Shown here: positions 48,761 to 60,395 of the stretch, piece after piece | How positions within the stretch are numbered: the first letter of the stretch is position 1 | Layout of the letters: each line of letters begins with the position of its first letter | DNA from: Anastatus disparis | Taxonomy: Eukaryota; Arthropoda; Insecta; Hymenoptera; Eupelmidae | Assembly: GCA_017163975.1 (NCBI GenBank) | Contig: JAFFSR010000251.1 | Span: 5,952,001-6,016,000, forward strand | Length of the DNA stretch: 64,000 nt | Direction: 5' to 3' | Position numbers and translations under genes: made by a program | Notes under the pieces: generated by a model | Databases searched by the model: none | What the model was told of the DNA's origin: nothing | What the model saw: only the letters and a program-made list of their open reading frames with translations

Positions 48761-48994
48761 TGACTGCTCATCTTTATTTATTTATTATTATTTTCATTTT
48801 TAGTTTTGTTAATCTTAGTTTGACTTTGAGACCTATAAAAATATTCTTTGATTGAAGTATTTAAATAGTTTAAAATTTGTATTTATTAAAATCCATTAGA
48901 GTTCCTAATGCACTTTTTATTACTAAAATCTCAAGCATTTAAAATAATTTTGTATGATTTATTTATATAATTAATTATAATTTTTTTTAATAAT

Positions 48995-51900
48995 CTATTT
49001 AATGTTGCACTGTTGACAAGCTATAGTTTCTTGTTCAAACAGGCAACGTCGATAGTTGTCGAACTGGATGACGTTCTTCACAACCATAGCTTTAACCCCT
49101 TTGGCCTTTTTGATAGGCTTTTCATTCTGGATCTTGGCACAATACATTTTGCTTCTTAAGCCGATGAACTTTATCATTATTTTACTATTGCACTCGTCTT
49201 TCATTACGCTACTTGACTTTCTTGTTAACGCGAGGCATACTAAACAGATTATGCTCGACATAATCAGATGTAACAAACTTTTCGATGCCTTGTTTCATTA
49301 TCTCATACACCTTCTGACCTGTCAGTTCGAATATAAGACTATCGGTATCGGTGTAAAGAAGTTTACACTTGTTATTTAGTCGTTTCATTATGTAGCAATA
49401 ATGGAAATTGTACACACATGTCTTTGAAAGGTCGAGAACGCTGAGGCCTGCATACAACGATCTCCTAAAGTTGATGTCTGTACGAGAAAGTTGTATCGCT
49501 ACAAGATTCTCATCGAAGATGCTTCGACTATGGAAATTAGGTTTAGCTATCAAAGCCTTAGCTCTGTAGCGTCCTTCCCACTTGTTCACAAGCATAACAT
49601 CTACACGCTGGCATTGATTTTCCATAGTCTTTTCGTAGACCGCATTAATGAGAAGCTTGAAGAATACTTTCTCAAACTCGTTCTTAGCTTGCTTTCTCTT
49701 CTCAGTATTCAAGTTTACGTATGACTTAAGCCACGGTTTTTGCTTGAAACATAAGACTCTATAGATTTTTTTAAACACCAATCCATCACCAAGTGCTTGC
49801 TTTGAAGCACGGAAATGAATAACGTATCGCTCTTTTCCATAGAAGGTGGTCATTAATTTCTTCTGTTTCGAATCTGGAGCAATTCGATATTCTGGGCAGA
49901 GTGGTGGATCCTTGTGCGCATCATGTAGAGACTCGAGGTACTCAAGTTTCATCTCTAGGATGTAACCAATAGGACTGTTATCATCAACAGCCATAACATT
50001 ACATTTTTCGGGCTCTTCCTATCATTTAAAACCTTAATAAGGTAGTGACTGAGTCATGGCCCATCCATAGAGGTTATTGACGTCAAAGTACATCAAATAC
50101 TTCGACTAATCATCTAAAATCCACTCCTATCCCATGTACTTGTTGTTCACTTTAGCATAGTGATTACAACATTGATTAACACTGCCCCTGATTCCTCTCT
50201 CTACAAACATGAGCATGTCAATGTCTGTGAGGGATTCAAGCTGTACTCCTGTATGTTTGAGCATAGCATCCCACGTAAGACCAGAGGTGGTATAATAATG
50301 GGCAGGATCTAGAACATAGACTTCAATGCAAGTCGAGCGAAAATTCTCGAATACATGAGCCAAGAGGAGAATGTCGGTATTGATATAAAGATCTAAATAC
50401 TCTCCAAACGTCTCGATGTTAAACGTATTTCATACATTCTGCGCATGCTCGTATTTATACTATCACTGATTTCACAATCCATCAGTTGACTGTAGAAGAC
50501 CTCTTTGAGATATGCATCCTTCAGCTTGTCGAATTCAGTGATGTAATCATAAGAAAATACTCCTTTTCGCTTTAACAATTCCATTTGCTCATTCGTGCAC
50601 TGAAAAGAAAGTGGTGAACTACCAGTCCCACGAAGTACTTCTGCTTTACCAAACAGTAAGCATGCAAATCTTTTCTCTGGTGATGAGTGTGATGCCGCAC
50701 AGAAGAAGCTAACCGTTCTTTTTGCAGGGCTTCTCAGTTCCCACTCGCGTCACATTGTAGCTCTCTCCGATGTGAAGTAAAGCTCTTTTGCCACAGAGGC
50801 GTTACTGTTCTCTTGCAGCGAGACTCCATGCATACGAACTTAAGAGAGCGTGGTTCGACTACCGGTAGTTCAGCTATATTACTATTTATTTTTCAGTGTG
50901 TATTCGTCGGCTTGGAATTCCTTGATAACAATATCCATTTTACTCAAATAAGATGCTAATTTCTCAAGGGATGACGCCATAAAGCGAAAGGGATCAATGA
51001 ATCTGAAATCGACATCACTTTCCTCAACGTGTTTAATAAAAGAGCTGCAGCGTTCCTTGTTTTCTGGAATAAGACCAACGCGATCCTTGAAGTTAGCTGC
51101 TGTAGCAATCTCCTTTACTATAAAATGAGAATCATATCACGTCAGGTTGTGAAATACAACTGGGATAAACCGTGAGTCCTTGTAATTGATATTACACGAT
51201 TGATGAGCTGCTTCACGATATCTAAAAAAGAAAAAGATAAATTTAGGAAAAGATAAATTTAGAAAAAGATAAATTTCAGAAATGAAAAAAAAATTTTTTT
51301 TTCTAATAAAAAATACCTTCTAGTGAGATGGCAATGGTCTCTAATCTTAACATCTTTGTCTGTGAAAGATTTTCTACAGATGTGACAAAATTTTGCTCTT
51401 TCAAACTAAAATTGTTCTTGTGTCGTGAGATCTAATGGTTTAGGATTAACATAAGTTCATTCCAACTTACATCTGAGGAGATCTAATTCCACCACAAACC
51501 ATTGAGCAGGAGTCACATCTATAGCTCATGTATTCTGAGTGAGCATAATTAATACTACTCTTGACGTAGTAACCAATACTGTAAGCTTGATGTTCTTGGA
51601 ATACACGCGCATCTTGCACTCATTTTAGTAGACATTCAAAATCGGCATACACAATAAATATCACTATGTATCACTCTTTCACTATGTTTGTGATTTTAAA
51701 ATTTCAAAATGTTATCTTTCACTGAAGGGAGTTTAATTTTGCACTTGTTAACTGAAACACAAGCAACTTGGTGCTCTTTTAATTGATCCTCTGTTCTAAA
51801 AAAGTGAAGATAACGATCGCAAATATACATCTTTGCTCTTCGATTTGTTAATTGAGAGCACACGAATCGAGATGAATTTTTTATCCAAACGTAATGAAAT

Positions 51901-53374
51901 CCAGGCATCACGTCGAAATCATCGTCAAGAGTCTTGTTTTCGTCTTCTTCCTCATCGAAATATTTATCCAGCAGAAACAGAAGATTGACACGCTTCTTTT
52001 TTTTATTTGCTGTTACATGATATAGTAAGATTTCAAATCTTTCACCTGTAAGTATACATTTATTTCTCAATTTCGCAATAAATAATTTAAATAAAAAAAG
52101 TAATAAAATTTATTCAATATTCTTTTTTAAGATCAAAAGATTGATAGAAATATCGTTTTGATGCTCAAATTTAGGAATTTGTTTTGGCGTTACAGGAAAA
52201 TCGATTCCAGTGAAATCAAGTTCTTGCTCATACTGCCTATATTTCGATACGCATTGAGTATTATGCCCTGCAGGATATAATCCAGAAAGAACTACCCATT
52301 CAAAGCATTAGTTATCCGTATTTTGCACATTGACACAAGTTTTCTTTTTTTCACCACTTCAGATAAGTCAATGTAAGAACTTTCTCTTACAAAATTAAGT
52401 TTATTTATGTTTACTCTTAAACTTAAAATCTGATGAAGTGCTCAGCCAGAGTCGCGCTCTTGTAACTCTTCCATCGCCACTCGCACGTTTTTAAATCACT
52501 GTTTTCAAAAATAGAGGTATTCTTTGTATTAAAGTATTTAGCTTCAATTATTTCCGAATAACTCTTCTGTAAAATATATTCGGCTGCAAGTTCGAGGTTA
52601 ACAGAGATGGTGTTGTGTAGAGCGAGAGCATCTTCTACTTTTTCCCTCAAGTTTCTAGTCTTAAATGTCTCAAATTGGTAATCACACCCGACAACATTCG
52701 AAAAGCGAAGGCTGATTGAAAATCTTCCCACTCTACGCTTGACTTTGGAATATCAGTCTGAAGCTGACCACCTCTCTTAACGAACTCTAATAGTCTTTCT
52801 CGAATAGTTATAAGATGTTTCAGTGACGTTTCATTTTTTTGCTCACGTCAACGTTGATTCACTTAACACAACTTTTAAGTCTTCGGTCACTTTATCCACC
52901 AACTCTAACCACCATTTAATGTCCTCACTATCAGATGTACCAGAGAGCGCGGTGGCGTAATGGATAGAGCTCTTGCCTTCAACGCGGAGGGCATGGGTTC
53001 GAATCCTGGCCAGGTACCTCTAACTTTTTTTCGAAAGAAAATTAGTGTATGTGCCATTTATATCGCGACTCTCAAAAAATCCGACCTCATTGGGTATCGG
53101 TTGATCGTTGGTCACAAAAGTGGCTGATTATCCATCGGTAGTCAAAGTTTCCGGTATGGTGGGTCTGACAGTTCTAGCCTGATGTAATATGTTAAACGGT
53201 ACCGGGCGGGGGACTCCCTTGACTTCACCGTGGAAAAAGGTTAATCATATAGAGGACAATATCCTTTATATATTAATCTTAAAAAAAAAAAAAAAAACTA
53301 TCAGATGTACCACTTTCCGCGTAATACAAAAATTTCCACAAATTCTTCACTTTATTTATGTAGTACTCTGACAT
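48995..53374 (-). pseudogene. Polinton/Maverick family-B DNA polymerase, decayed
   Basis: The minus-strand reading starts MSEYYINKVKNLWKFLYYAE at 53374 and carries protein-primed PolB features in order. These are DIKWWLELVDKVTEDLK, a Cys/His finger (MYICDRYLHFFRTEDQLKEH), the exonuclease-side word HSCN-like and FHNL.YDSHFIVKEIA, then KGVFSYDYI, LDPAHYYTTSGLTWDAMLKH, polymerase motif A (YFDVNNLYGWAM), a KxxxNAVYEKTMEN motif B and motif C YTDTDS. The C-terminus reads GVKAMVV, IQFDNYRRCLF. Family knowledge: such enzymes replicate self-synthesising transposons. There are at least six stops or frameshifts (for example TGA for the expected Trp near 50428, a frameshift near 49210), plus a SINE insertion at 52943-53296. 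No packaging ATPase, protease, integrase or capsid gene is seen beside it. Confidence 0.9.
52943..53296 (+). mobile_element. Full-length tRNA-derived SINE with 16-bp target duplication
   Basis: A box TGGCGTAATGG and B box GGTTCGAATCC lie in a tRNA-like 5' head (52943-53018), followed by an unrelated body and an A-rich tail ending at 53296. ACTATCAGATGTACCA flanks it exactly at 52927-52942 and 53297-53312. It interrupts the polymerase remnant near its N-terminus. The head is not reported as a functional tRNA. Confidence 0.92.
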
Positions 53375-53465
53375 GACGAACTCACAGATTTTAAAGTTAA
53401 CTAAAAAAATAATCACTTTATGCGTCAACTTTATTGTTCACTGTAAAATCTTCCAAGTCTATTAA

Positions 53466-56366
53466 TTTCACTTAAAATTTTTTATAGCACTGCGTGACAT
53501 AAATTCGCACTTTCACCATGCTTTCCCGGGGCAAAAATAGCCTATTTTTTAACAGTGAAAAAAAAGAACTATGAAAAATTTTCAAATTTTTTATACGCTT
53601 CAATAAAGAAAGACTAATTTTTGATGTGTCTTAACACTTGATCAACAAGGAACGTCAGTGTAATAAGCAATAATTATATATCTTGATTATTTTATAGAGT
53701 TTTCATTGATAATTATAAGGTGTAGATTATTGCAACTCATTTATATTACCAATTTTAAAATTAAATAACAATTATAAGCAAGTAAAATACGAGTAAAACT
53801 AAAATTGATAGTAGCGTAACATGCAAAGCGAAGAGGTATAGTCATTTCGGCGTTGTATTATAAAATGCTCCGGGGAATCCCCTATTACTACGCACGATTG
53901 CTATTGCTATACTATCCATAAGTTACCTCCTCACCGCTCCTACGACGCTAATACATACGTGAAACAAAATTTAAAATTATGACTTTATAAAAGATGATTT
54001 CAACAAACAGTTTCACATAATATCAATTATATTGATTAAAATTAATTATTATTGCACATTTTAAGTATATTTTTAAAATTATAATTTTTTAAAATCTTTT
54101 TCGATTCATCATTCACGGAGTGTTTAGTTTTTGCTCATACATAGTTTTCGCTTTCTTTTTTTTAATTTATCATTCACGGAACGCTTAGTACTTGCTTTTT
54201 TAAAGTTTTCGTTTTTATTTTTTGAATTATCATTCGTGAAGTGCATAGTTTTTGTTTGTTATTGTTTTTTATTAGTACAGATTTAGTATGGCGAATTTAT
54301 ATCATTCGAGCTATAAAATAGTATAAGACCTCGCTACGCTCGGCTGCTAATCTCACGCCGTCAAATAATGGGCCATTTTAGCCACTTGTATCTTAATATA
54401 CTATTCCAAGTCCACTTTTACTTTAAATTTTTTCAAGTCCACTTTTAATTTTTACTTTATTATTTCCACTTGTAGATTTTAATGTTACTCGATGATGCTT
54501 TATGAATAATGATCCGTCCGCGAGTCAGCACCTGCTTATATGCAGTCTTTAGTGAAGCGTGGGAGGTTAGCGAAGTTGGAGTAGTGAAATGGGAGAAATT
54601 AGAGTTATATAGTGGGGAGTGAAATATCGTAATTGGTTTCTCGGAGTTGTTAGTTCTAGTATAAAAGCAGTAACGATATTATAAAAGTATTATTTATTAC
54701 AGAGATGAAGATCGTACTGGACGCCCAAGGCTTCGAAAGGTCTTTGAATTAATTTGTATTTAAAGAAGTTGCTATAATTACCTTTGAAGATTCCATACCA
54801 ATAGATTTAAACTTTCAATCACCATATCTTTGGAAATAGCTTTTGAGTGAGTACAAAAGCATTAAAAGATGATTAGAAAAATATTGGCATGGTATACTTT
54901 GGAATTCTGGAGACGTTCTTTACAAAAGACTTACTGATACCTTAAAGGAATATAAGCAAAGATGCGATGACAATTTAGGTGATAGGAGAAGAGAAGAGAA
55001 AATGGGTAGCTGAAATATTACGTGATAAGTAAGTATATTATGATTTAAAAAAAAAAAAAAAAATTTATATTACTTTCTTTCAGATTAATCTGTAATATTG
55101 AGCATAGTGGTTTTCCATCTTTGTCAACGCTACCAAAGAACGATTAAACTCCAATATGCTACATCCATCAGTGCTCAAATCCTGCTTGCGGATTTAAGAA
55201 TGTTCAAATGCTAAAGAATTGGCTTCTCGGAAGTGGAAAAGGTATTGATGAGGTGGACGGTGGAGATAGTAACTGCAGTTTTACGTTATTTAATTCTTTG
55301 ATGGTATCAAAACAAGAAGAAGAAGAATGTTCGTGTAATAAAAATTATTGTATGATAAATAAAGATTTATTATATTCTATGTATACTTAAAAAATTCTAT
55401 GTTACTTAAAGTCCAAATATGTACAAATTAATGAAAAAATACTATATTAAGATACAAGTGGTGTAAATGGCCCATTATTTTACGGGATGAGATTAGCAGT
55501 CGAGCGTAGCGAGAGAAGTGAAACGCCGTGAAATAATGGCTCATTGAAGCCACAAGTATCTTACACTATTTTATAGCTTGAGTGATATAAATTCGCCATA
55601 TTAATTCTGTACTAATAAAAAACAATAACAAACCAAAACTATGCACTTCACCAATGATAATTCAAAAAATAAAAACGAAAACTGTAAAAAACAAGCACTA
55701 GGCGTTCCGTGAATGATAAATTAAAAAAAAGAAAGCGAAATCTATATATGAGCCAAAACTAAACACTCCGTGAATGATGAACCGAAAAAGATTTTTAAAA
55801 ATTATAATTTTAAAAATGTGAAATTGTTTGTTAAAATCATCTTCTATAAAGTCATAAATTTAAATTTTGTTTCACGTATGAATTAGCGTCGTAGAAGCGG
55901 CAAGGAGGTAACTTATGTATAATATAGCAATAGCAATCCTGCACAGTAATAGGGAGTTCCCAAATCATTTTATAATACAACGCCGAAACGACTACCTTTT
56001 CCGTTCACATGTTACGCTAGTATCAACTTTCGTTTTGTTCGTATTTTACGTGCTTATAATTATTATTTAATTTTAAAATTGGTAATATAAATGAGTTGCA
56101 ATAATCTACACCTTATAATTATCAATGAGAACTCTATAAAATAATCAAAATATCAAATTATTGCTTATTATACTGACGTTTCTTGTTGTTCAAGTGTTAA
56201 GGCACATCTAAAATTAGTCTTTCTTTATTGAACCGTATAAAAAATTTAAAAATTGTTCATAGTTCTTCTTTTTCACTGTTTAATAATAGGCATTTCATGC
56301 CACGGAAACGCGTGGTATAAGTGCGAATTTATATCACGCAGTGCTATAAAATTTTTTTAAGTGAAA
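53466..56366. mobile_element. 2.9-kb transposon with about 0.95-kb terminal inverted repeats
   Basis: Outer ends read TTTCACTTAAAA...TTTATAGCACTGCGTGA on both strands. The arms (53466-54415 and 55440-56366) align throughout, about 85-90% identical by eye, with small indels; the left arm lacks about 45 bp present on the right near 55505-55550. The interior (54416-55439) carries a broken gene. It begins about 90 bp upstream of the polymerase start. The superfamily is uncertain; long TIRs recall Galileo/Foldback types. Confidence 0.85.
54705..55390 (+). pseudogene. Broken two-exon gene inside the long-TIR element
   Basis: Starts MKIVLDAQGFERSLN, with later words FVFKEVAIITFEDSIPI, LEKYWHGILWNSGDVLYK, RKWVAEILRD, then a 55-bp intron (about 55027-55082) and CNIEHSGFPSLSTLP, HQCSNPACGFKNVQMLKNWL. 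Three in-frame stops and one frameshift in exon 1 and a stop after LPKND show decay. I recall a recurrent arthropod protein family with this layout (LD.QGF start, RWLE..FHGL.W.SGD middle, Cys/His end), possibly an RNase-H-fold or exonuclease-like domain. That assignment is a recollection, not demonstrated. Confidence 0.55.
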
Positions 56367-56479
56367 CTTCTTTACCGACGGTGTATACTTCCCATAAGAG
56401 ACATAAAAAAAATTATACGGGAGTGAATTGATTTCATGACGGTACATGCAACGGAACTTATGAAACGGAAGTATATATA

Positions 56480-56767
56480 TGTTGTGTGGGCATAGCACAT
56501 ATGTAAGCGCCCAGTGCGTACGCGCAGTTAGGAGATAGAGAGAAAGAGAGATTGTACAGAGCGACGAAGTCGCTCGAAAAAGAACTTCAAGTCAGTCGTG
56601 TGTCAGCTCTGTAAAGCAATACACACGAGAGCCTTTAGTTGGCGATAATAAATCATTTCAATACTCATACGATCTACTTTTCTATTCAGGTACCTTTACC
56701 GGTTTCCTCTTCCTCCACGCAACCTGGGTTCAGTAGAAGGGCTGGTGGATTAACCACCTATACAACA
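56480..56767 (+). mobile_element. Copia-like LTR (288 bp)
   Basis: TGTTGTGTGGGCATAG start and TATACAACA end give TGTTG/CAACA tips. An AATAAA signal at about 56649 and a compact GC-balanced composition suit an LTR. Target duplication and primer site are not evident, so it may be a truncated copy. Confidence 0.6.
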
Positions 56768-56949
56768 ACCAAAATCCTGCAAAGGGACACATTTCTACAG
56801 TAGGAAAAGCGTCCGCGCTTCCTACATGTAAATCAAGGTACTAAATACGTATAAAGAAAAATTCGCGGGACTGACTTGATGTCAAACGCACAGATATAAT
56901 ATATGTATACATGTATACTATATATGCAATACAAATATCTGAATTTGAT

Positions 56950-57370
56950 CTGAATAAATAAATAAAGCAATAGCACTCGTTTTCTCTTTTTCTTTCTTTC
57001 TCTATAAAGTTTTATGGTGAACCCCTCTCTTCCCTACATTTTTTAAATTTGAAAGCAAATCCATCGAGTACTTGACGAAAAATAAAAATTTTTATAAAAT
57101 TCTTAAAATAGCTTTAAAATTAAAACTGCGCTAAGAAAACCAATTTTCAATAGCTTCCACACTAGTTAGACAAAAAAAATAAATTGTATGTAAAATTTGA
57201 AGCAAATCTATCGACTAGTTCTCGAGATCTAACTGGCGTAATGAATACATACATACACTCACACGCACGCTCGCACGCACGCACACATACATACATACAG
57301 ACATTCTGGAAACCACTTTTTTCGACTCCTTGAGTCCAGATCTGTACAAATTAATGAAAAAATATAAACA
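56950..57370. repeat. Dispersed repeat related to 3950-4170
   Basis: Contains AGCAAATCCATCGAGTACTTG, ATACATACATACACTCACAC and GGAAACCACTTTTTTCGACT. Resembles the 3' end of a non-LTR element but carries no open frame. Confidence 0.4.
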
Positions 57371-57479
57371 AAATTTTTTCATCAACACAATACTTTCTCT
57401 ATAGATATAATATTATAAATAAAAAAATTAAATTAAATACATATTAAAAATCACACGAGATATAAAATTTTAAAGTATG

Positions 57480-57600
57480 ACTTCGTGGTCTTAAAGAATA
57501 AGCGAGAGTTTCGCGTCCGAAAGATCGTGCATTCGATCCCACGTTGTCATTTTTTTCAAAGGCACTAACTAGTAAAAGTGCATAAAAAAATACGAACTTA
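57480..57600 (+). repeat. Degenerate tRNA-derived SINE head
   Basis: GTGGTCTTAAAGAATAAGCG, GTCCGAAAGATCGT and GCATTCGATCCCACG match a tRNA-like head with an A-box region and a mutated B box. Not a functional tRNA. Confidence 0.5.
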
Positions 57601-57647
57601 ACCGAGCGCGTGAAAATATATTAACTGGACCAATAACTAAATATGTT

Positions 57648-58472
57648 CTACTCGGAGAAAAATATATAATTAAAAATTACTATATTTTTCACTAATGAGG
57701 AGACAAACTCGACATATGCAGGAAATTTAACATACTTTTATTAAAATTTACTATACTTCTACGAGTTTATGATACACGCGCTCACAAAAATTGTTATTCA
57801 GTATCATAAAAATTATGAATACAGAGAATGACACAACGAGACTGCTGTTGCCACGCTCAATCACTAGGTGGCGACTCATTTTTTCAACCTGTGAGCGGTA
57901 AGAGAAGTACTTGGTTGGTATATAAGAGAATTTGAAACACAGGCATTTAAATAATTTCGCGTTCGTGATGATACGTGTTAGGTAGAATATGTGTTAGGTG
58001 TAGCGTGTGTTTGCGATTAACTTGTTGTATGTGTGTAATTTAGGATAAATGCAACTTTGAAAAGAGTGTTTCATAATTTGCGAAAAGTGTCTTTCTAACA
58101 ATAACACACAAACAATATAATTCTTCCTTAACTGAATTTGAAAACACAAGCAAAATTCTCAGAACGTCAACGAGCATTGAAAATAATATTTTTAGAATTT
58201 AAAAAAAATTCATATCCATAATATTTAATACATGATATTTATAAAATCTAATATGCAGTATAGCAAAATTTGCTAAAAGGTATAGAAAAATTTAATATAT
58301 AGTATAGAAAAATTTGATATATAGTATAGTAAAATTTGATGCTTTGAAATTTTACTATATACATATACTAAAATTTAACACATATCGAGTTTGTCTCTCC
58401 GTTGGTATACAGTATAGTAATTTTTTCATTAAGTTTGTGCTAATATTTAATCATACATTTCTCTCCGCGTAG
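57648..58472. mobile_element. 825-bp TIR element with internal TATA box
   Basis: CTACTCGGAGAAAAAT and inverse of ATTTCTCTCCGCGTAG form the ends, with further inverted blocks (GGAGACAAACTCGA / TCGAGTTTGTCTCTCC). The interior has a GC-richer promoter-like segment with TATATAAG near 57920. A tandem run of TATATAGTATAGAAAAATTTGA units lies at 58255-58345. No protein frame. Confidence 0.7.
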
Positions 58473-58879
58473 TTTGGACGCTGTTTCTTCATGATTCATT
58501 ACGATTTAAATAGCTTTTATGATATAGCATGAATAGAAAATGGATTTTCCAAAACACTTTAAGGATCCTTAACTCAAACCTCGAAAAAGAAACAGAGGAT
58601 CTGAATCAAAACCTTTTCTAGCTCTTCGCTAAGATAGAATGTTTTAACGCATTCGCGCGCTCTTTCACATTAGTTACCTTTTATGAACTCAACTAAATGA
58701 ACTATAATCTTACTAAGACCTAAGCCAAATTAGCATCTTTTTCATTGCTTATTCCAATCAGCACCTTGTTGCACTCACTGAAAGAAATGGTTATTACTAT
58801 TCAAGCAGGAATAAAAAAAAACATTAATTTAAATATTTTTATCGATGTAATTTATTAATAAAATTAATATATTTTTCAG

Positions 58880-60395
58880 CTATCGATTATCGGTAAAAAC
58901 AAATTCTAAAAGACATGACAATATAGTTTCTGATGACAGCAAAGGTGTAATGGATTTAAATTTGAAAAAGGCTCTAATCTTACATAATCGGAGTATAAGG
59001 TTTTATTAGCAAAATTAATAATTGAATTTATTTGATGACCTATGTAAAAATTTTTTGTACGGCCAACATATTCTAAAAAATGTATCCTCGCAACTTTTTT
59101 ACTGTATAAATAAAGAGGCATTGATGATTTTGGTTAAGTCCTTGAAGAAGAGACGAAGATCCACATGTTTGTGCTCTTTTTAATTTAATGCTACCAATGA
59201 AACAATGGCTTCAGCAACTATTGACAAAATATTAACAATAGCAATACCTAATGGTATTGGCAATATATTTTCAATACTCTTGATTTCTACGTGTGAATAT
59301 ATGAGTAATTTTATTTTTAATGTGAGAATAATGTGGATTTAGGGTCTATGGATTTATAAATAATAGCCATACATTGGCAGACTGCTACTTATGTATTTTT
59401 AGAAATATGCGATATATTGGGTATTGTTTCATCAATATGTTAGCTATACGAAAAATTTTTATGCAGAAAACATAATTATGTGTTGTGTTTCTAAAATATT
59501 GATGAACATATATATTTATTTTATTAATTATAAAATTTTTACGCAATATAATTAAAAAATATGTTACATTAAATGTCAGCTAACTATTAAAAAACTAATA
59601 TTTTTCTGTTTCAAATTTATTTAAATACATGAAAAGTTGACTGAAATAGATATTGAAGGTTATATATAATTTCACAGATATAATTTTTTATTAGAGGATT
59701 CATTTAGTTTATGTTTTCTTTTTGTGCAAGGTGTTTGTGCATTTTCATTAGCTATTGAAGCAGTTTACGTGAGTAAATTTTTAATGTTTTTATCACAGAA
59801 AATATTAATGATATGAAACGTTGATTTTGAAATAATGAATTCCGAATTTAAATTAATTTGATATTCTATAATTCATAAAAAAATTATTTTAGTCGATATA
59901 TATCCGTGATGACTGGTTTAGGTTATCACGAAATCTTGCACTTTCTAATGGTATGATAATTCACTTATTTTGCCTTAATTGGGTTGGACAACAAATTATC
60001 AACAGTAGCGAAGAAGTATTATATTCTGCGTTTGTATATTAAATCCATATTATATTATTCATAATCGACATGAATTTATATAAAATAATCATAATCTAAT
60101 TAAAAAGAAATTTCTATAAAGAATAATTTATTTTACCATAACAGATATTTCAGTGAATGGTACTATAAAGCATTAAAAGATAGAAAATTTATTGGCATTA
60201 TCATGATTCGATCTTTATATCCCTGCTATTTGACAGCAGGGAAATTAACAATGTTATCCATGGAAAATTTTGAAAAGGTAATACAAAATTCAAATGTTTT
60301 TGATGAGAAAATCACTTTTTTAAATATTTTATTAATTGTTTTAGATTATGAGAGCGACGATCTCATTTTTCACAGTTTTCCTGTCTGTTATATAA
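58880..60395 (+). CDS. Odorant receptor exons 5-9
   Basis: Exon 5 (58880-58999) YRLSVKTNSKRHDN...LILHNRSI; exon 6 (59678-59768) YNFLLEDSFSLCFLFVQGVC; exon 7 (59893-60029) HLFCLNWVGQQIINSSEEV; exon 8 (60145-60277) YFSEWYYKALKD...PCYLTAGKLTMLSMENFEK; exon 9 (60345-60395) IMRATISFFTVFLSVI stop. Phases 2, 0, 2, 0 connect without error. Exon 5 uses a weak GTTTTA donor and exon 7 a weak GTTTGT donor, but both are required by phase. Intron 5 contains a diverged foldback (about 59010-59110 with 59400-59500). Confidence 0.88.

Larger units (their letters stand above)
15352..60395 (+). pseudogene. Insect odorant receptor gene, 9 exons over 45 kb, exon 4 interrupted
   Basis: Exons: 15352-15495, 40791-40913, 41026-41143, 42572-42771 plus 44026-44093 (exon 4, split), 58880-58999, 59678-59768, 59893-60029, 60145-60277, 60345-60395. 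All phases match, and the total is 1185 nt (394 codons plus stop), the usual odorant-receptor length. Family landmarks in order: IGLFAWYAINLTLAIPQ (TM1 start), KIAQDWELITNESEL, PFLPYVLDNIFPLENETRP, VQHTCGLFAI, HLFCLNWVGQQIINSSEEV, YFSEWY, PCYLTAGKLTMLSMENF and the terminal FFTVFLSV. Such proteins are seven-pass membrane ligand-gated channel subunits working with Orco in sensory neurons. Exon 4 carries a 1251-bp insertion between TTA repeats; without it the frame is open throughout. I therefore call the gene inactive in this haplotype unless the insert is removed from the RNA. Introns 1 and 4 are transposon-filled. Confidence 0.85.

Noticed and set aside
49056..49379. 107-codon plus-strand frame
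   Set aside because: Antisense shadow of the decayed polymerase, which has recognisable motifs on the minus strand.
52943..53018. tRNA gene
   Set aside because: Has A and B boxes, but an A-tailed body and 16-bp target duplication show it is a SINE head.
58906..59121. 71-codon minus-strand frame
   Set aside because: Overlaps receptor exon 5 and a foldback in intron 5; phase-consistent receptor exons explain the region.
59180..59310. Extra receptor exon reading TIDKILTIAIPNGIGN
   Set aside because: Exon 5 joins exon 6 in phase without it and it does not fit the receptor family.
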